Counted from the stretch's first letter, positions 9,260 to 17,038 are shown. The stretch is 64,000 nt of DNA from CAVZZV01 sp963779845 (GCA_963779845.1 CAVZZV010000006.1:558001-622000), one strand, 5' to 3'. Numbers and translations are program-made. The notes: generated from the letters alone by a model not told the origin.

Positions 9260-10249
9260 ATGGGAGAATTCAGTATAAAATTCAAGGGCATAGTTGCCAA
9301 AGTAAAGAATCCTTTTAGTACCCCATCATGGAGTAAGGAACATCTATCGAACGGGGAATTAGGTTCTGGTAAACCAATGCAACCAACTGCAATTGAAAAC
9401 TTTCAAAAAGTACTTAATAAAGGGGGTTGGTTAGAAAATATTATAGAACCACACAAAGAAAAATATGCAACATTTCAAGCAATACGTTGGGGCTATGCAA
9501 CAGTAGAAGGAAATAAAGTTGTCCCAACTTCAAAATGGAATGAAATAAGTCCTAAATCAGGATACATACCAACAGGAAAGAGAAAACTAACTAAAATAAT
9601 AAAAAGTTCAAATGCTATTATTAGCGAACAGAAACTAATTGAAGAATTAAAAAAATTCAAATTAAAGCCCGCTGTTTCTAATTACCTTGACAAAGCGAAT
9701 TTAAAACTAAAAAATCCAAATGAAATATTAAGAAAATTTACTTTTGACAAATCCATTTCAAGGGCATTTTATTATGAATCTCCCTCAATTCAATATGAAA
9801 AATGGGCATCAACAATGGATGCATATCAAATCGTTATAAAACTTCAGAAAGTGAAAAAGCAGTCAGATTATGATGAACTCCTTTTCAGAATTGCAAATTC
9901 ATTGAATAATTCATGGAAAGTTAAAAATGAAAATGGTCAAACTTCAAAAATGAATATTGGTATTGCATTGAAAATCACAAATCTTCTTATGAAGCATTTA
10001 GTTTATGTCAACTTAAAAGAAAGAAAAGACCTTATTCGATTCTTACATGTACCATGGGATAAATTTACTTTGCAACCGTTGAAAAGTATTTGGTTAGGGA
10101 CTCCAAGAATTGTTAGTAATTCATCTCAAGGGTTTGTAAAGTCAAAAGAACAATATATGGAACTTCACAATTTTATTACCACTTTAACCGATAAAATTGG
10201 TGTAAAACGAATAAGATATGAGTTCTGGGCTTGGGATAATAAACATTAA
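9260..10249 (+). CDS. Protein of unknown function, inverted-repeat-flanked
   Basis: A 329-residue, lysine-rich, probably soluble protein that I do not recognise. No signal peptide or membrane segment is seen. The C-terminal part has an alpha-helical pattern with conserved-looking elements: IGIALKITNLLMKHLVY near 232-248, then LHVPWDKFTLQPLKSIW near 262-278, and an aromatic tail RYEFWAWDNKH. The gene is markedly AT-rich compared with the core genes further on, stands alone, and is bounded by the inverted repeat arms at 9207 and 10257 and by a probable group II intron relic. These features point to an acquired accessory gene; a defence role is possible because of the neighbourhood but is not supported by any motif. 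Confidence 0.7.
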   Translation: MGEFSIKFKGIVAKVKNPFSTPSWSKEHLSNGELGSGKPMQPTAIENFQKVLNKGGWLENIIEPHKEKYATFQAIRWGYATVEGNKVVPTSKWNEISPKSGYIPTGKRKLTKIIKSSNAIISEQKLIEELKKFKLKPAVSNYLDKANLKLKNPNEILRKFTFDKSISRAFYYESPSIQYEKWASTMDAYQIVIKLQKVKKQSDYDELLFRIANSLNNSWKVKNENGQTSKMNIGIALKITNLLMKHLVYVNLKERKDLIRFLHVPWDKFTLQPLKSIWLGTPRIVSNSSQGFVKSKEQYMELHNFITTLTDKIGVKRIRYEFWAWDNKH

Positions 10250-10256
10250 TATTATA

Positions 10257-10271
10257 CACACTACACACAAT
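10257..10271 (-). repeat. Right arm of the inverted repeat flanking the gene at 9260
   Basis: Reverse complement of this arm matches 9207-9221 at 14 of 15 positions. It begins 8 nt after the stop codon region of the enclosed gene and overlaps the end of the putative intron relic by two bases. Confidence 0.6.
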
Positions 10272-10390
10272 CGAATAGCCCGCCCCGCTAGCAATCACTA
10301 GCAGGGAGAGGCTTTCACACCACCGTATCCCGATGGAATAATCGGGACAGGCTATACGGGTCTCGTATACGGAGGTTCGCTGTGAATCAT
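10270..10390 (-). mobile_element. Probable group II intron 3' relic (domain V/VI-like)
   Basis: On the minus strand the sequence runs GAACCTCCGTATACGAGACC, then a palindromic insert (CCCGAT...ATCGGG), then ATACGGTGGTGTGAAAG, followed by a hairpin (CCCTGCTAG/CTAGCGGGG) and an end CTATTCGAT. I recall this arrangement (CCGTATACG...TACGGTGGTGTGA, a stem, CTACTCGAT) from the 3' ends of bacterial group II introns. No reverse transcriptase remains in the window. Nested pairing of 10363-10372-type and 10330-type segments is visible; the class assignment is from memory. Confidence 0.4.
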
Positions 10391-10435
10391 CCTATTCAAT
10401 TGATTTTTTTATTATATCTTGCAAGTGCAATCTAA

Positions 10436-10804
10436 ACTTTCTATATCCTGCATTATGGAAGAATAGGTGCTACAAATTTCATCAGTAGTATGGATGAAGC
10501 TGCTAAAAGACCAGGAAGGTTTGACAGGCATTTTTTTGTTGGCCCTCCCGATCTGGAAGCAAGGACTGAGGCATTCAGAATCAAAGTGGAAAAATTTCCC
10601 CATGAAAAAATTAATTATTTAAGTTTAGCTGAAGATTCTGAACTATATACCTTTGCTGATATTGAACTAATAGTGAGCGCAGCAATTAGAAAGGCCCGTA
10701 AAAATAACGGCAAAATAACTCAAGGTCTTTTATTTGAGATGCTCATGAAAAAACCATCATCTTTAAAATCGTCAGATTTAGAAGATTACTATTCAGAAAG
10801 TTAA
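10436..10804 (+). pseudogene. C-terminal relic of an AAA+ ATPase
   Basis: From 10466 the frame reads GATNFISSMDEAAKRPGRFD and continues RHFFVGPPDLEARTEAF. This is the sensor 1 (GATN) and arginine-finger region (RPGRFDR) of a classic AAA ATPase of the FtsH/Cdc48 type, followed by the helical lid domain (FADIELIVSAAIRKARKN). Walker A and B are missing and a stop codon closes the frame upstream at about 10435, so it cannot be a working ATPase. The loss abuts the intron relic, which suggests insertion or deletion there. A short protein from ATG 10490 could be translated but would have no nucleotide site. Confidence 0.75.
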
Positions 10805-11136
10805 TCATTGTGAGTATTCTTTTAGGTATCCTAAATCACATTGTTTTCGATTATGTATCTATTGATCTGGCTGAATAGAGAAGGACGATCCTGACTTATG
10901 GTATCCTTTAAATCCACGGAATTGAATCTTGGTAAACAATATGGGAGTATTTCGGTAAGTAATTTATTTTATCCCTTGAATTTAGTTCTTCATAAATACT
11001 ATCAAGGTTTTCAATCTTCTCCTCGACGAAACTTGCTAGTAATTCTCTCCACATACTCCAATCTAATTTTATTCCAAACTAATTTAGCGAGATTTTCCAG
11101 CTTTTTCCATTAACAGAAAAAACCAATTCCCTAATC
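10805..11136. repeat. Gap with a 5' copy of the repeat leading into the four-helix-bundle gene
   Basis: The first 250 nt hold no supported gene. From about 11050 degenerate repeat cores appear (ACTCCAATCTAAT, TTCCAAACTAATT), then a 50-nt leader (AGCGAGATTTTCCAGC...CAATTCCCTAATC) that is nearly the same in front of the copy at 16013. The leader is therefore part of the duplicated unit. Confidence 0.6.
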
Positions 11137-11484
11137 ATGTTCGATTTTGAAAAACTTCAGGTTTATTCCCATACGAAAAGCTATAATCGTGCTGTTAAGA
11201 ATTTCCTGAAAAACCATGTTATAGAAAAAGCAACAAAAGACCAGCTTCACCGTGCATCCTTAAGCATATTATTGAATGTTGCCGAAGGTTCCGGACGGTT
11301 TTCAAAAGCAGACAAACGGAATTTCTATGTTATTGCACGAGGATCCTGCTTTGAATGCGTGGCTATTTTTGATTCCCTGAAAGATGAAGGAGATCTAAAT
11401 AAAGACAGTTTTGACGAATTTTATTCAATCCTTGAAGAAATCTCAAAAATGCTATACGCGATGATAAGAAATCTTGAGAAGTAA
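11137..11484 (+). CDS. Four-helix-bundle protein of the S23/IVP family, copy 2 (whole)
   Basis: A 115-residue protein of the family first seen as ORFs in 23S rRNA intervening sequences and related in fold to the Avd accessory protein of diversity-generating retroelements. Typical elements are FDFEKLQVYS at the start, LHRASLSILLNVAEGSGR in the middle, KRNFYVIARGSCFECVAIFD, and a last helix ending MLYAMIRNLEK. Biochemical function is unknown. It is free-standing here, not in an rRNA gene, and shares almost complete identity with the copy at 16013 and the partial copy at 8298. Flanking repeats on both sides are shared too, so gene and repeats probably move or recombine as one unit. Confidence 0.88.
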   Translation: MFDFEKLQVYSHTKSYNRAVKNFLKNHVIEKATKDQLHRASLSILLNVAEGSGRFSKADKRNFYVIARGSCFECVAIFDSLKDEGDLNKDSFDEFYSILEEISKMLYAMIRNLEK

Positions 11485-11690
11485 GGGCTTCCTCTTGCTA
11501 ATTACATCGACCCCCAAAATTGGGGGCAGCAACATCCAAACTAATCCAATCGAAGTGAAATCTTCATTCCTCTTGCAGTAATCCCCAAACTCCAGGCTAT
11601 TCCCCCCTCTCTTGCTCTCTACTCACACTCCAAACTAATTTTACTCACACTCCAAACTAATTCTACTCCAAACTAATTATTGAATATTGC
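11485..11690 (+). repeat. CCAAACTAATT repeat region, copy 2
   Basis: It is nearly identical to 8487-8680, differing by single bases and one A in the palindrome CCCCCAAAATTGGGGG (about 11512-11527), which could act as a terminator-like hairpin. After the last core it switches to ATTGAATATTGCCGAAGGC, a scrap resembling the middle of the four-helix-bundle gene. The rest of the gap to 11824 holds nothing I can name. Confidence 0.8.
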
Positions 11691-11824
11691 CGAAGGCAAA
11701 CTATATCAATTTTAACATCGCAAAAATCCCTGAAACGTATACCTCTGAACATAAAATGGGCTTCAATTGTTAGTTGCTCAATGAGATAAAACATTTTAAC
11801 CCGTTTTGAAGAAATTATTCTGCT

Positions 11825-13411
11825 ATGAAAGAAATCATTAAGAGACGGAGAATTACTATTTACCTTCCGTTATTATTGGGACTGTTTCTCATGATCGGAA
11901 GCTGCAAAAAAGACAATGTCGAACCCAAAGACACACAACCCGAAGCAAATTTCAACCTCGATGAAGGAAGTATCGGAATTGTTATCGATACCCGAGAGAT
12001 TTTCAGGAAAGGATATAAGCCTGTCCACGCACAGGTAAGCTTTCAGAACTTTTCCGCCTACAATACCACCCTGGACGTGGATTCTGTCACCTGTATTGCC
12101 AAATTTGACCTGGAGAATAAGTCACTTACTGAATCGGAGAAAACTGCTTTTACGAACGGGGTTCCTGTTTCAATAGACATTTATAACGGAGTGGGAACGC
12201 TTTTAACCAACTATTCTGACAACAAACTTGAAGTTGACGATTCAAACAAACCTATAATACTTTCAACAGAAAAACCCTATATCATCAGGCCGCTGAAATT
12301 AAAAGAGGGCGTTCCTTATCTGTTACAGCTCGAAGACACAGATGGATTGCTTACAAGCACTTCCTCTGACGGATACTTAATCAAGGATTATGTGAATGAT
12401 AATCCTGATCAGCAGTTTTATTTCATACCGGCAGGGGATGACGATACATATTTGATAGATCATTACGGCTATTCTGAGGGTACGCATATGGCCCTGGAAG
12501 AAAAATACCAATTTTTTATTCTCGCCGGCGATTTTGTTCCGCTGCCTGCCGATGGTCCGACAAAATTTGTATTCGAGCAGGATGACGACGGTTGGATCCG
12601 GATGCGGATTCAGAACACAAATAAACATGTCTACCTGAGAGATTCCAAGGGTTACGAATTACTGGCCGACACTTCTGGAAAATACAGCCGGTTCAGGATC
12701 ATTTCCGATAATATCAACTGGCATGTTGAAGATCGTGGTACCCATTACAATCAACCTATAATTTCGCCTGTAAAATTAGATTTTGCCTACAATGCAACGC
12801 TGAAAAACTGTTCATCCGCAGCCCTCACCGAAGAAGTGGGCAAATCAGAATCGAAAAGCAGGACCACAACGATGAGTACGAGCGAAGGATTACAATTATT
12901 TTCCAGTGAAACCGATAAAATTGGCATAAAGGTAGGTGTAGAGGTTTCCGCGAAAGTAGGAGCCGACCTCGACGGGGTTGCCGAAGCTTCGGAGGAGGTA
13001 AAGGTTTCCGAAGAGCTATCTTATGATTATACCTATACAACATCCCAAACCAAAACAACCGAAAATACATGGAGTGAGTCTACCACAACTACCGATGCAG
13101 TATCGCGTGTCAGAACGCTGGCCTTAAATCCGTACTCGGCAGTAGAGGTCTATGATGCCATTAAGTCGGTCGATAACGTGATAACGCCTTTCACCCAGGT
13201 ACTGAGGATCACCGGTGATTACAAGAAAAACGGGCAGGCTTTGACCGGGCCCGAACTGGTCACCCAAATGCGATTCAATCTTGTCGGCGGCATCGTTACC
13301 ACTGTTGCAGACAAATATATCGAAGTCACACTACGCGGACATTCAACCATGGACGAGTTGTTTAAAGCCGTAACAGAAGTCTACGAAATTCCTGGTGCCT
13401 GTGACAACTGA
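11825..13411 (+). CDS. Lipoprotein with predicted aerolysin-like pore-forming C-terminal region
   Basis: A 528-residue predicted lipoprotein: basic start, hydrophobic stretch and lipobox ending at Cys near residue 27 (LMIGSC). Residues about 145-325 look like a beta-rich, possibly lectin-like (beta-trefoil) domain with repeated segments of the type QFYFIPAGDDDTYLI and KFVFEQDDDGWIRMRI. Residues about 335-475 show the Ser/Thr-rich, alternating pattern typical of aerolysin/ETX-MTX2 pore formers: SKSRTTTMSTSEGLQL, an amphipathic possible membrane-insertion hairpin IGIKVGVEVSAKVGADL, then SYDYTYTTSQTKTTENTWSE. No enzyme motif is seen. The gene stands alone between repeat clusters. Fold assignment is by pattern only; another beta-rich surface lipoprotein is the alternative. 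Confidence 0.55.
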   Translation: MKEIIKRRRITIYLPLLLGLFLMIGSCKKDNVEPKDTQPEANFNLDEGSIGIVIDTREIFRKGYKPVHAQVSFQNFSAYNTTLDVDSVTCIAKFDLENKSLTESEKTAFTNGVPVSIDIYNGVGTLLTNYSDNKLEVDDSNKPIILSTEKPYIIRPLKLKEGVPYLLQLEDTDGLLTSTSSDGYLIKDYVNDNPDQQFYFIPAGDDDTYLIDHYGYSEGTHMALEEKYQFFILAGDFVPLPADGPTKFVFEQDDDGWIRMRIQNTNKHVYLRDSKGYELLADTSGKYSRFRIISDNINWHVEDRGTHYNQPIISPVKLDFAYNATLKNCSSAALTEEVGKSESKSRTTTMSTSEGLQLFSSETDKIGIKVGVEVSAKVGADLDGVAEASEEVKVSEELSYDYTYTTSQTKTTENTWSESTTTTDAVSRVRTLALNPYSAVEVYDAIKSVDNVITPFTQVLRITGDYKKNGQALTGPELVTQMRFNLVGGIVTTVADKYIEVTLRGHSTMDELFKAVTEVYEIPGACDN

Positions 13412-13637
13412 TTCTGTGGTTATGGTTATGGAGTTATGGAGCTATGAGGCAACAAAATAGTACCCTCGTACCCTCGTAAAATCATGCACTTTTTCTTCCC
13501 ATTATCCTTCAAGTCCCGGTTCCATTGAGTCTTTCGCCTTCGACATTCCCGCTCCGCTTAGGCTACGCGGGACGCGGTCGATATTCTCTTCTTTGAATAA
13601 AAAAGTTATGGTGTAGGCCCTTTCCTTTTCTATCAAA
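13412..13637. other. Gene-free stretch after the lipoprotein
   Basis: No gene is seen. A short tandem (TACCCTCG twice near 13460) and a GC-rich palindromic scrap (CCCGCTCCGC...GCGGGACGCGG near 13546-13577) are present. The latter could act as a terminator but has no T tract. Confidence 0.4.
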
Positions 13638-13738
13638 ATGCAATTTTAGAGGTTTATTCCCATACAAAAAGCGATAATCGTGGTGTTAAGAACTTTCTGA
13701 AAAATCAAGTCATTGAAAAGGCAACAAAATACCAATCA
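13638..13738 (+). pseudogene. N-terminal relic of a further S23/IVP four-helix-bundle gene
   Basis: The stretch GGTTTATTCCCATACAAAAA and following codons translate as VYSHTKSDNRGVKNFLKNQ then VIEKATKYQ, matching residues 8-37 of the whole copies with several substitutions and a small deletion right after the ATG. It then stops. This is an older, degraded copy of the same unit. Confidence 0.75.
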
Positions 13739-13784
13739 TAATTTGAGAAAAAATGTAGTATATTTCTTACAAATTAAAAGGCTA

Positions 13785-13950
13785 TTCTTGCTCCCTACTC
13801 AAACTCCAAACTAATTCAATGTGAGTGTGAGTTTGAGTATTTAGGACAAAATTAATTTGGAGTGCAAATTACATTTCAACGAGGAAATCCTCAAACTTCA
13901 AGACTAACCCCTCCTCTTGCTCCCTATAAATTCCTAAATAATCCATGTCG
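13785..13950 (+). repeat. CCAAACTAATT repeat region, copy 3
   Basis: One core CTCCAAACTAATT at about 13805-13818 is followed by GTGAGTGTGAGTTTGAG and then AATTAATTTGGAG near 13851-13863, forming an inverted repeat with the core. The downstream part (GTGCAAATTACATTTCAACG, then GAGGAAATCCTCAAAC) is shared with 16528-16590. Confidence 0.75.
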
Positions 13951-13996
13951 ATGCACTGCCTTTTAAAATGATCATTAACATAAAGCAAATTGAAAT

Positions 13997-15370
13997 ATGT
14001 CACAAGAAGAAGTCAAATACGATATTAAGGAAAAAGTTGTTCAACTTATTGAGTTGAATGATGGGAAAGCACTTGATCAATTAATGGCAGACCTTCCTTC
14101 CAGGGAAATTGTCCACCTTATTGGCCATTTGAACAGAAACGATCAAATGCAGCTTTTTACGCTTTTGTCGCCGGAAGATGCCGCTGAGGTATTTGAGGAT
14201 ATCCCCGATGCACAGGCAATAGGCATTATTGAAGATATGGAGACTGAGGATGCGGCTGCCATACTCAACCTGATGGAAAGCGATGACCAGACCGACCTGT
14301 TAATGGAGCTGGATAAAAAGGATGCCCAGGCTATTTTGAATAAAATGGAACCGGAAGAGGCAGCCTCTGTCAGGAAATTACTTAGCTATGATCCCGATAC
14401 TGCCGGTGGTATGATGCTTACGGAGTATTTATCGTATTTTGAAGGTCTAACCATAAAAGAGGTTACCAAAGACCTGCGCCTTAACAGGGAAAAATACCGG
14501 GACTTCCAGTTGAAATACATCTTTGTAACAGGGAAGGATGGAAGATTAAAAGGCGTTTTGCAAATGCAGGATTTATTGCTCGGACATACAAAGGACTTCT
14601 TATCAGAAATATTTATCAAAGATGTATTATCCGTAAACCATTTAGAAAAACTTGACGACCTGATTGAGTTTTTTCAAAAGTACGACTTTTTTGGCGTGCC
14701 GGTGGTAGACGATGAACAAAAACTTACCGGGATCATCCTTCGTACAGATGTTCAGGAAGCCCAAACAGAACGGGCCACACAGGAACACCTGCAGACACAG
14801 GGTATCGTGGGTGGAGACGAACTTCGGACTATGCCCGTTATGTTCAGAGCGAAGCGCCGCTTGTCGTGGTTGTCGGTGAACATATTATTAAATATTGTTG
14901 CAGCAAGCGTAATCGCCTATCACCAGGATATTCTAAGCTCGGTAATTGCACTGGCGGTTTTCCTTCCTATTATTTCCGACATGAGCGGTTGTTCCGGTAA
15001 TCAGGCAGTTGCCGTAAGTATGCGCGAGTTATCTATTGGAGCTATCAGTCCCAGGGAAGTGTTTCGCGTCCTGAGGCAGGAATTATCAGTTGGTTTGCTC
15101 AATGGATTAGCCCTGGGAATTCTGATAGGTCTGGCAGCCTTTCTTTGGAAAGGAAATATTTACCTGGGTCTTGTAGTTGGATCTGCCCTGATGTTGAACA
15201 CGATATTGGCTGTTTCGATAGGAGGAACCGTCCCGCTTATACTTAAAAGTTTTAATATTGATCCGGCACTTGCTTCTGGTCCTATCCTGACAACTATTAC
15301 TGATATGATCGGATTCTTGCTGGCACTGACATTTGCTTCCATGGCCCTGGGACATTTAAACGGACTTTAG
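13997..15370 (+). CDS. mgtE: Magnesium transporter MgtE
   Basis: A 457-residue Mg2+ channel/transporter of normal family length. The N-terminal superhelical domain (residues about 20-130) shows the repeated LLMELDKKDAQAILNKMEPEEA pattern and the PDTAGGMM motif near 133. Two CBS domains follow (about 135-260), then five membrane segments in the last 180 residues, including the SGCSGNQAVAVSMRELSIG stretch that belongs to the conserved pore region. In MgtE, Mg2+ binding to the N and CBS domains closes the pore. It stands alone between repeats; ATG 13997 is preceded by an A-rich leader without a clear Shine-Dalgarno, normal for Bacteroidota. Confidence 0.97.
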   Translation: MSQEEVKYDIKEKVVQLIELNDGKALDQLMADLPSREIVHLIGHLNRNDQMQLFTLLSPEDAAEVFEDIPDAQAIGIIEDMETEDAAAILNLMESDDQTDLLMELDKKDAQAILNKMEPEEAASVRKLLSYDPDTAGGMMLTEYLSYFEGLTIKEVTKDLRLNREKYRDFQLKYIFVTGKDGRLKGVLQMQDLLLGHTKDFLSEIFIKDVLSVNHLEKLDDLIEFFQKYDFFGVPVVDDEQKLTGIILRTDVQEAQTERATQEHLQTQGIVGGDELRTMPVMFRAKRRLSWLSVNILLNIVAASVIAYHQDILSSVIALAVFLPIISDMSGCSGNQAVAVSMRELSIGAISPREVFRVLRQELSVGLLNGLALGILIGLAAFLWKGNIYLGLVVGSALMLNTILAVSIGGTVPLILKSFNIDPALASGPILTTITDMIGFLLALTFASMALGHLNGL

Positions 15371-15399
15371 AAAATGCTGGCCATGATATTGAATTTCTA

Positions 15400-15434
15400 G
15401 TCATTACTCATTTAAATTGGTAATGACATTTTAG
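15400..15434 (+). terminator. Hairpin after mgtE
   Basis: GTCATTAC (15400-15407) and GTAATGAC (15420-15427) form a perfect 8-bp stem with a 12-nt loop, followed by ATTTTAG. The short T run makes it a weak intrinsic terminator candidate. Confidence 0.45.
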
Positions 15435-15756
15435 ATATGACTGGTATCTTGGGGCATTTGTTAATTTAGAGAGCCTAGATTGTGATGGTATTAAGGTTCT
15501 TGGATCACGGCCTAACTATATTAGCAACTTGGATGTATCAACAATCTGAAAATGAGCTACCTCGACTGTGGCTATAATCCATTAGAGACGCTAATAATTG
15601 GCAATAATACTTAGCCAGGAAGAATTTACCTCCCGATCATTCCGGAATATTCCTGTGATATTCCTGCAGGTGCAGCCTTCCCTAAAATTGTAGCCTTCCC
15701 TAAAAATAGGACAGTTTAAAATTAGACAAATTCGTAAAATTTAAACCGTTTTAATT

Positions 15757-15840
15757 ATGAAAATGACACGATTTACTGAAAGCCAGATAACCGGAGCTCT
15801 TAATGAGCATAACTCGTATCTCAGTTGTGGTTTGATGTAA
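15757..15840 (+). pseudogene. Relic of an IS3-family transposase OrfA
   Basis: The frame reads MKMTRFTESQITGALNEHNS then a few unrelated residues and stops. The start MKxxRFTESQI..ALxEHE is typical of OrfA of IS3-group elements (the HTH that precedes the DDE transposase). Upstream, AGGACAGTTTAAAATTAGAC near 15708-15727 looks like the matching left end. The rest of the element has been lost and the CCAAACTAATT repeat takes over from about 15850. Confidence 0.65.
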
Positions 15841-15849
15841 TTTCAAGAA

Positions 15850-16012
15850 GATAAAATTGGGAGCCGCTACATCCAAACTAATTCAATCGAAGTGAAATCT
15901 CCCTCTCTCTTGCTAAATACTCAAACTCCAAACTAATTCTACTCAAACTCCAAACTAATTCAGCGAGTTTTTCCAGCTTTTTCCATTAACAGAAAAAACC
16001 AATTCCCTAATC
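15850..16012 (+). repeat. CCAAACTAATT repeat region, copy 4 with leader
   Basis: Three repeat cores (near 15873, 15928 and 15948) lead into the same 50-nt leader that precedes the gene at 11137. The junction with the IS3 relic is abrupt, so the unit probably arrived in, or recombined with, the element. Bases 15435-15756, before the IS3 relic, hold no other supported feature. Confidence 0.75.
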
Positions 16013-16357
16013 ATGTTCGATTTTGAAAAACTTCAGGTTTATTCCCATACGAAAAGCTATAATCGTGCTGTTAAGAACTTTCTGAAAAACCATGTTATAG
16101 AAAAAGCAACAAAAGACCAGCTTCACCGTGCATCCTTAAGCATATTATTGAATGTTGCCGAAGGTTCCGGACGGTTTTCAAAAGCAGACAAAAGGAATTT
16201 CTACGTTATTGCAAGAGGATCCTGCTTTGAATGCGTGGCTATTTTTGATTACCTGAAAGATGAAGGAGATATAAATAAAAACAGTTTTAGAGAATTCTAC
16301 TCAATCCTTGAAGAAATCTCAAAAATGCTGTACGCAATGATTAGGAGCCTCGAGTAG
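16013..16357 (+). CDS. Four-helix-bundle protein of the S23/IVP family, copy 3 (whole)
   Basis: A 114-residue protein almost identical to the product at 11137 over the first 80 residues; differences gather near the C-terminus (FDYLKDEGDINKNSFREFY, final MIRSLE). The start codon, leader and downstream palindrome region are conserved between the copies. Substitutions are largely conservative, which suggests the reading frame is under selection and not just hitch-hiking. Function is unknown in this family. It lies 260 nt from the tmRNA 3' end, separated only by repeat sequence. Confidence 0.87.
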   Translation: MFDFEKLQVYSHTKSYNRAVKNFLKNHVIEKATKDQLHRASLSILLNVAEGSGRFSKADKRNFYVIARGSCFECVAIFDYLKDEGDINKNSFREFYSILEEISKMLYAMIRSLE

Positions 16358-16618
16358 AAAGGTCTTTCCCTTGCTAATCACATCGACCCCCAGATTGGGA
16401 GCCGCTACATCCAAACTAATCCTGCACCAAACGCATCACTCCCATGCTCTACGCTCCACACCTCTTCTCTTGCTCCTACTACTCCAAACTAATTCAAACT
16501 AAGTTTGAGTTTGGTACAAAATTAATTTGGAGTGCAAATTACATTTCAACGAGGAAATCCTCAAACCTCAAGACTAACCCCTCCTCTTGCTCCTTACTCA
16601 CACTCCAAACTAATTTTG
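16358..16618 (+). repeat. CCAAACTAATT repeat region, copy 5, abutting the tmRNA
   Basis: Three repeat cores, an inverted partner (AATTAATTTGGAG near 16519-16531) and the shared block ending ACTCACACTCCAAACTAATT lie here. The last core ends 3 nt before the tmRNA 3' end. Bases 16500-16618 match 8695-8810 and 13820-13935 in part. Confidence 0.78.
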
Positions 16619-17015
16619 TGGAGCTGCGGGGACTCGAACCCCGGTCCAAACAGGAAACCCATATGGTTTCTACATGCTTATCCTTTCGTTGGTTTTCGTG
16701 AACGGGCTGATGAGAGGCAACCTACCCGAACCTTGAGTCCCTTTATTTTGCTGCCGGACCGGGACCTCCCGGCAACTATCCCTGCTTATACTGTGCCCCA
16801 TATACCACTGCCAACAAGGAGTGAACAGCGGCGGAACATCTCGTCCTCAGCCTCTAAGGCCGGGATTAAGCTAATTTTACTTGGTAAAATTAAGCTGCGA
16901 GAGCATAATTGTTATTGCCATTTAAAAGTGTGAGCATTGGGATTATAGGGCCAAAACACAACGCCCTGCATGCTTCCATACCAATTTAGCCTGCTGTCAA
17001 AACCAACTCAGCCCC
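16619..17015 (-). ncRNA. ssrA: Transfer-messenger RNA (tmRNA)
   Basis: The minus strand starts GGGGCTGAGTTGG and ends with a T arm and acceptor, GGTTCGAGTCCCCGCAGCTCC plus discriminator A, so the tRNA-like domain is complete; CCA is not encoded. The tag frame lies at 16890-16919 with GGC as resume codon and encodes GNNNYALAA followed by TAA. Directly after the stop, TAATTTTAC and GTAAAATTA (16872-16892) form a perfect hairpin. tmRNA with SmpB rescues stalled ribosomes and adds a degradation tag. The tag is close to the Bacteroides types. Ends are placed from acceptor pairing. Confidence 0.95.
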
Positions 17016-17030
17016 TTGATAGAATTGTTG

Positions 17031-17038
17031 CAAATTTA
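17031..17038 (-). promoter_or_regulatory. Candidate -7 box of the tmRNA promoter
   Basis: The minus strand reads TAAATTTG, which fits the Bacteroidota TAnnTTTG element, 15 nt before the mature 5' end. T-rich sequence with TTG lies about 20 nt further upstream. Confidence 0.4.

Noticed and set aside
10898..11113. 71-residue open frame on the plus strand
   Set aside because: Its second half is translated repeat sequence (CCAAACTAATT family), so it is not a gene.
12377..13070. Two minus-strand frames opposite the lipoprotein gene
   Set aside because: The plus-strand frame has a lipobox and a consistent beta-rich pattern; the minus frames have no start context or family.
16444..16933. Two open frames on the plus strand
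   Set aside because: They run antisense through the tmRNA and the repeat next to it; no family resemblance.
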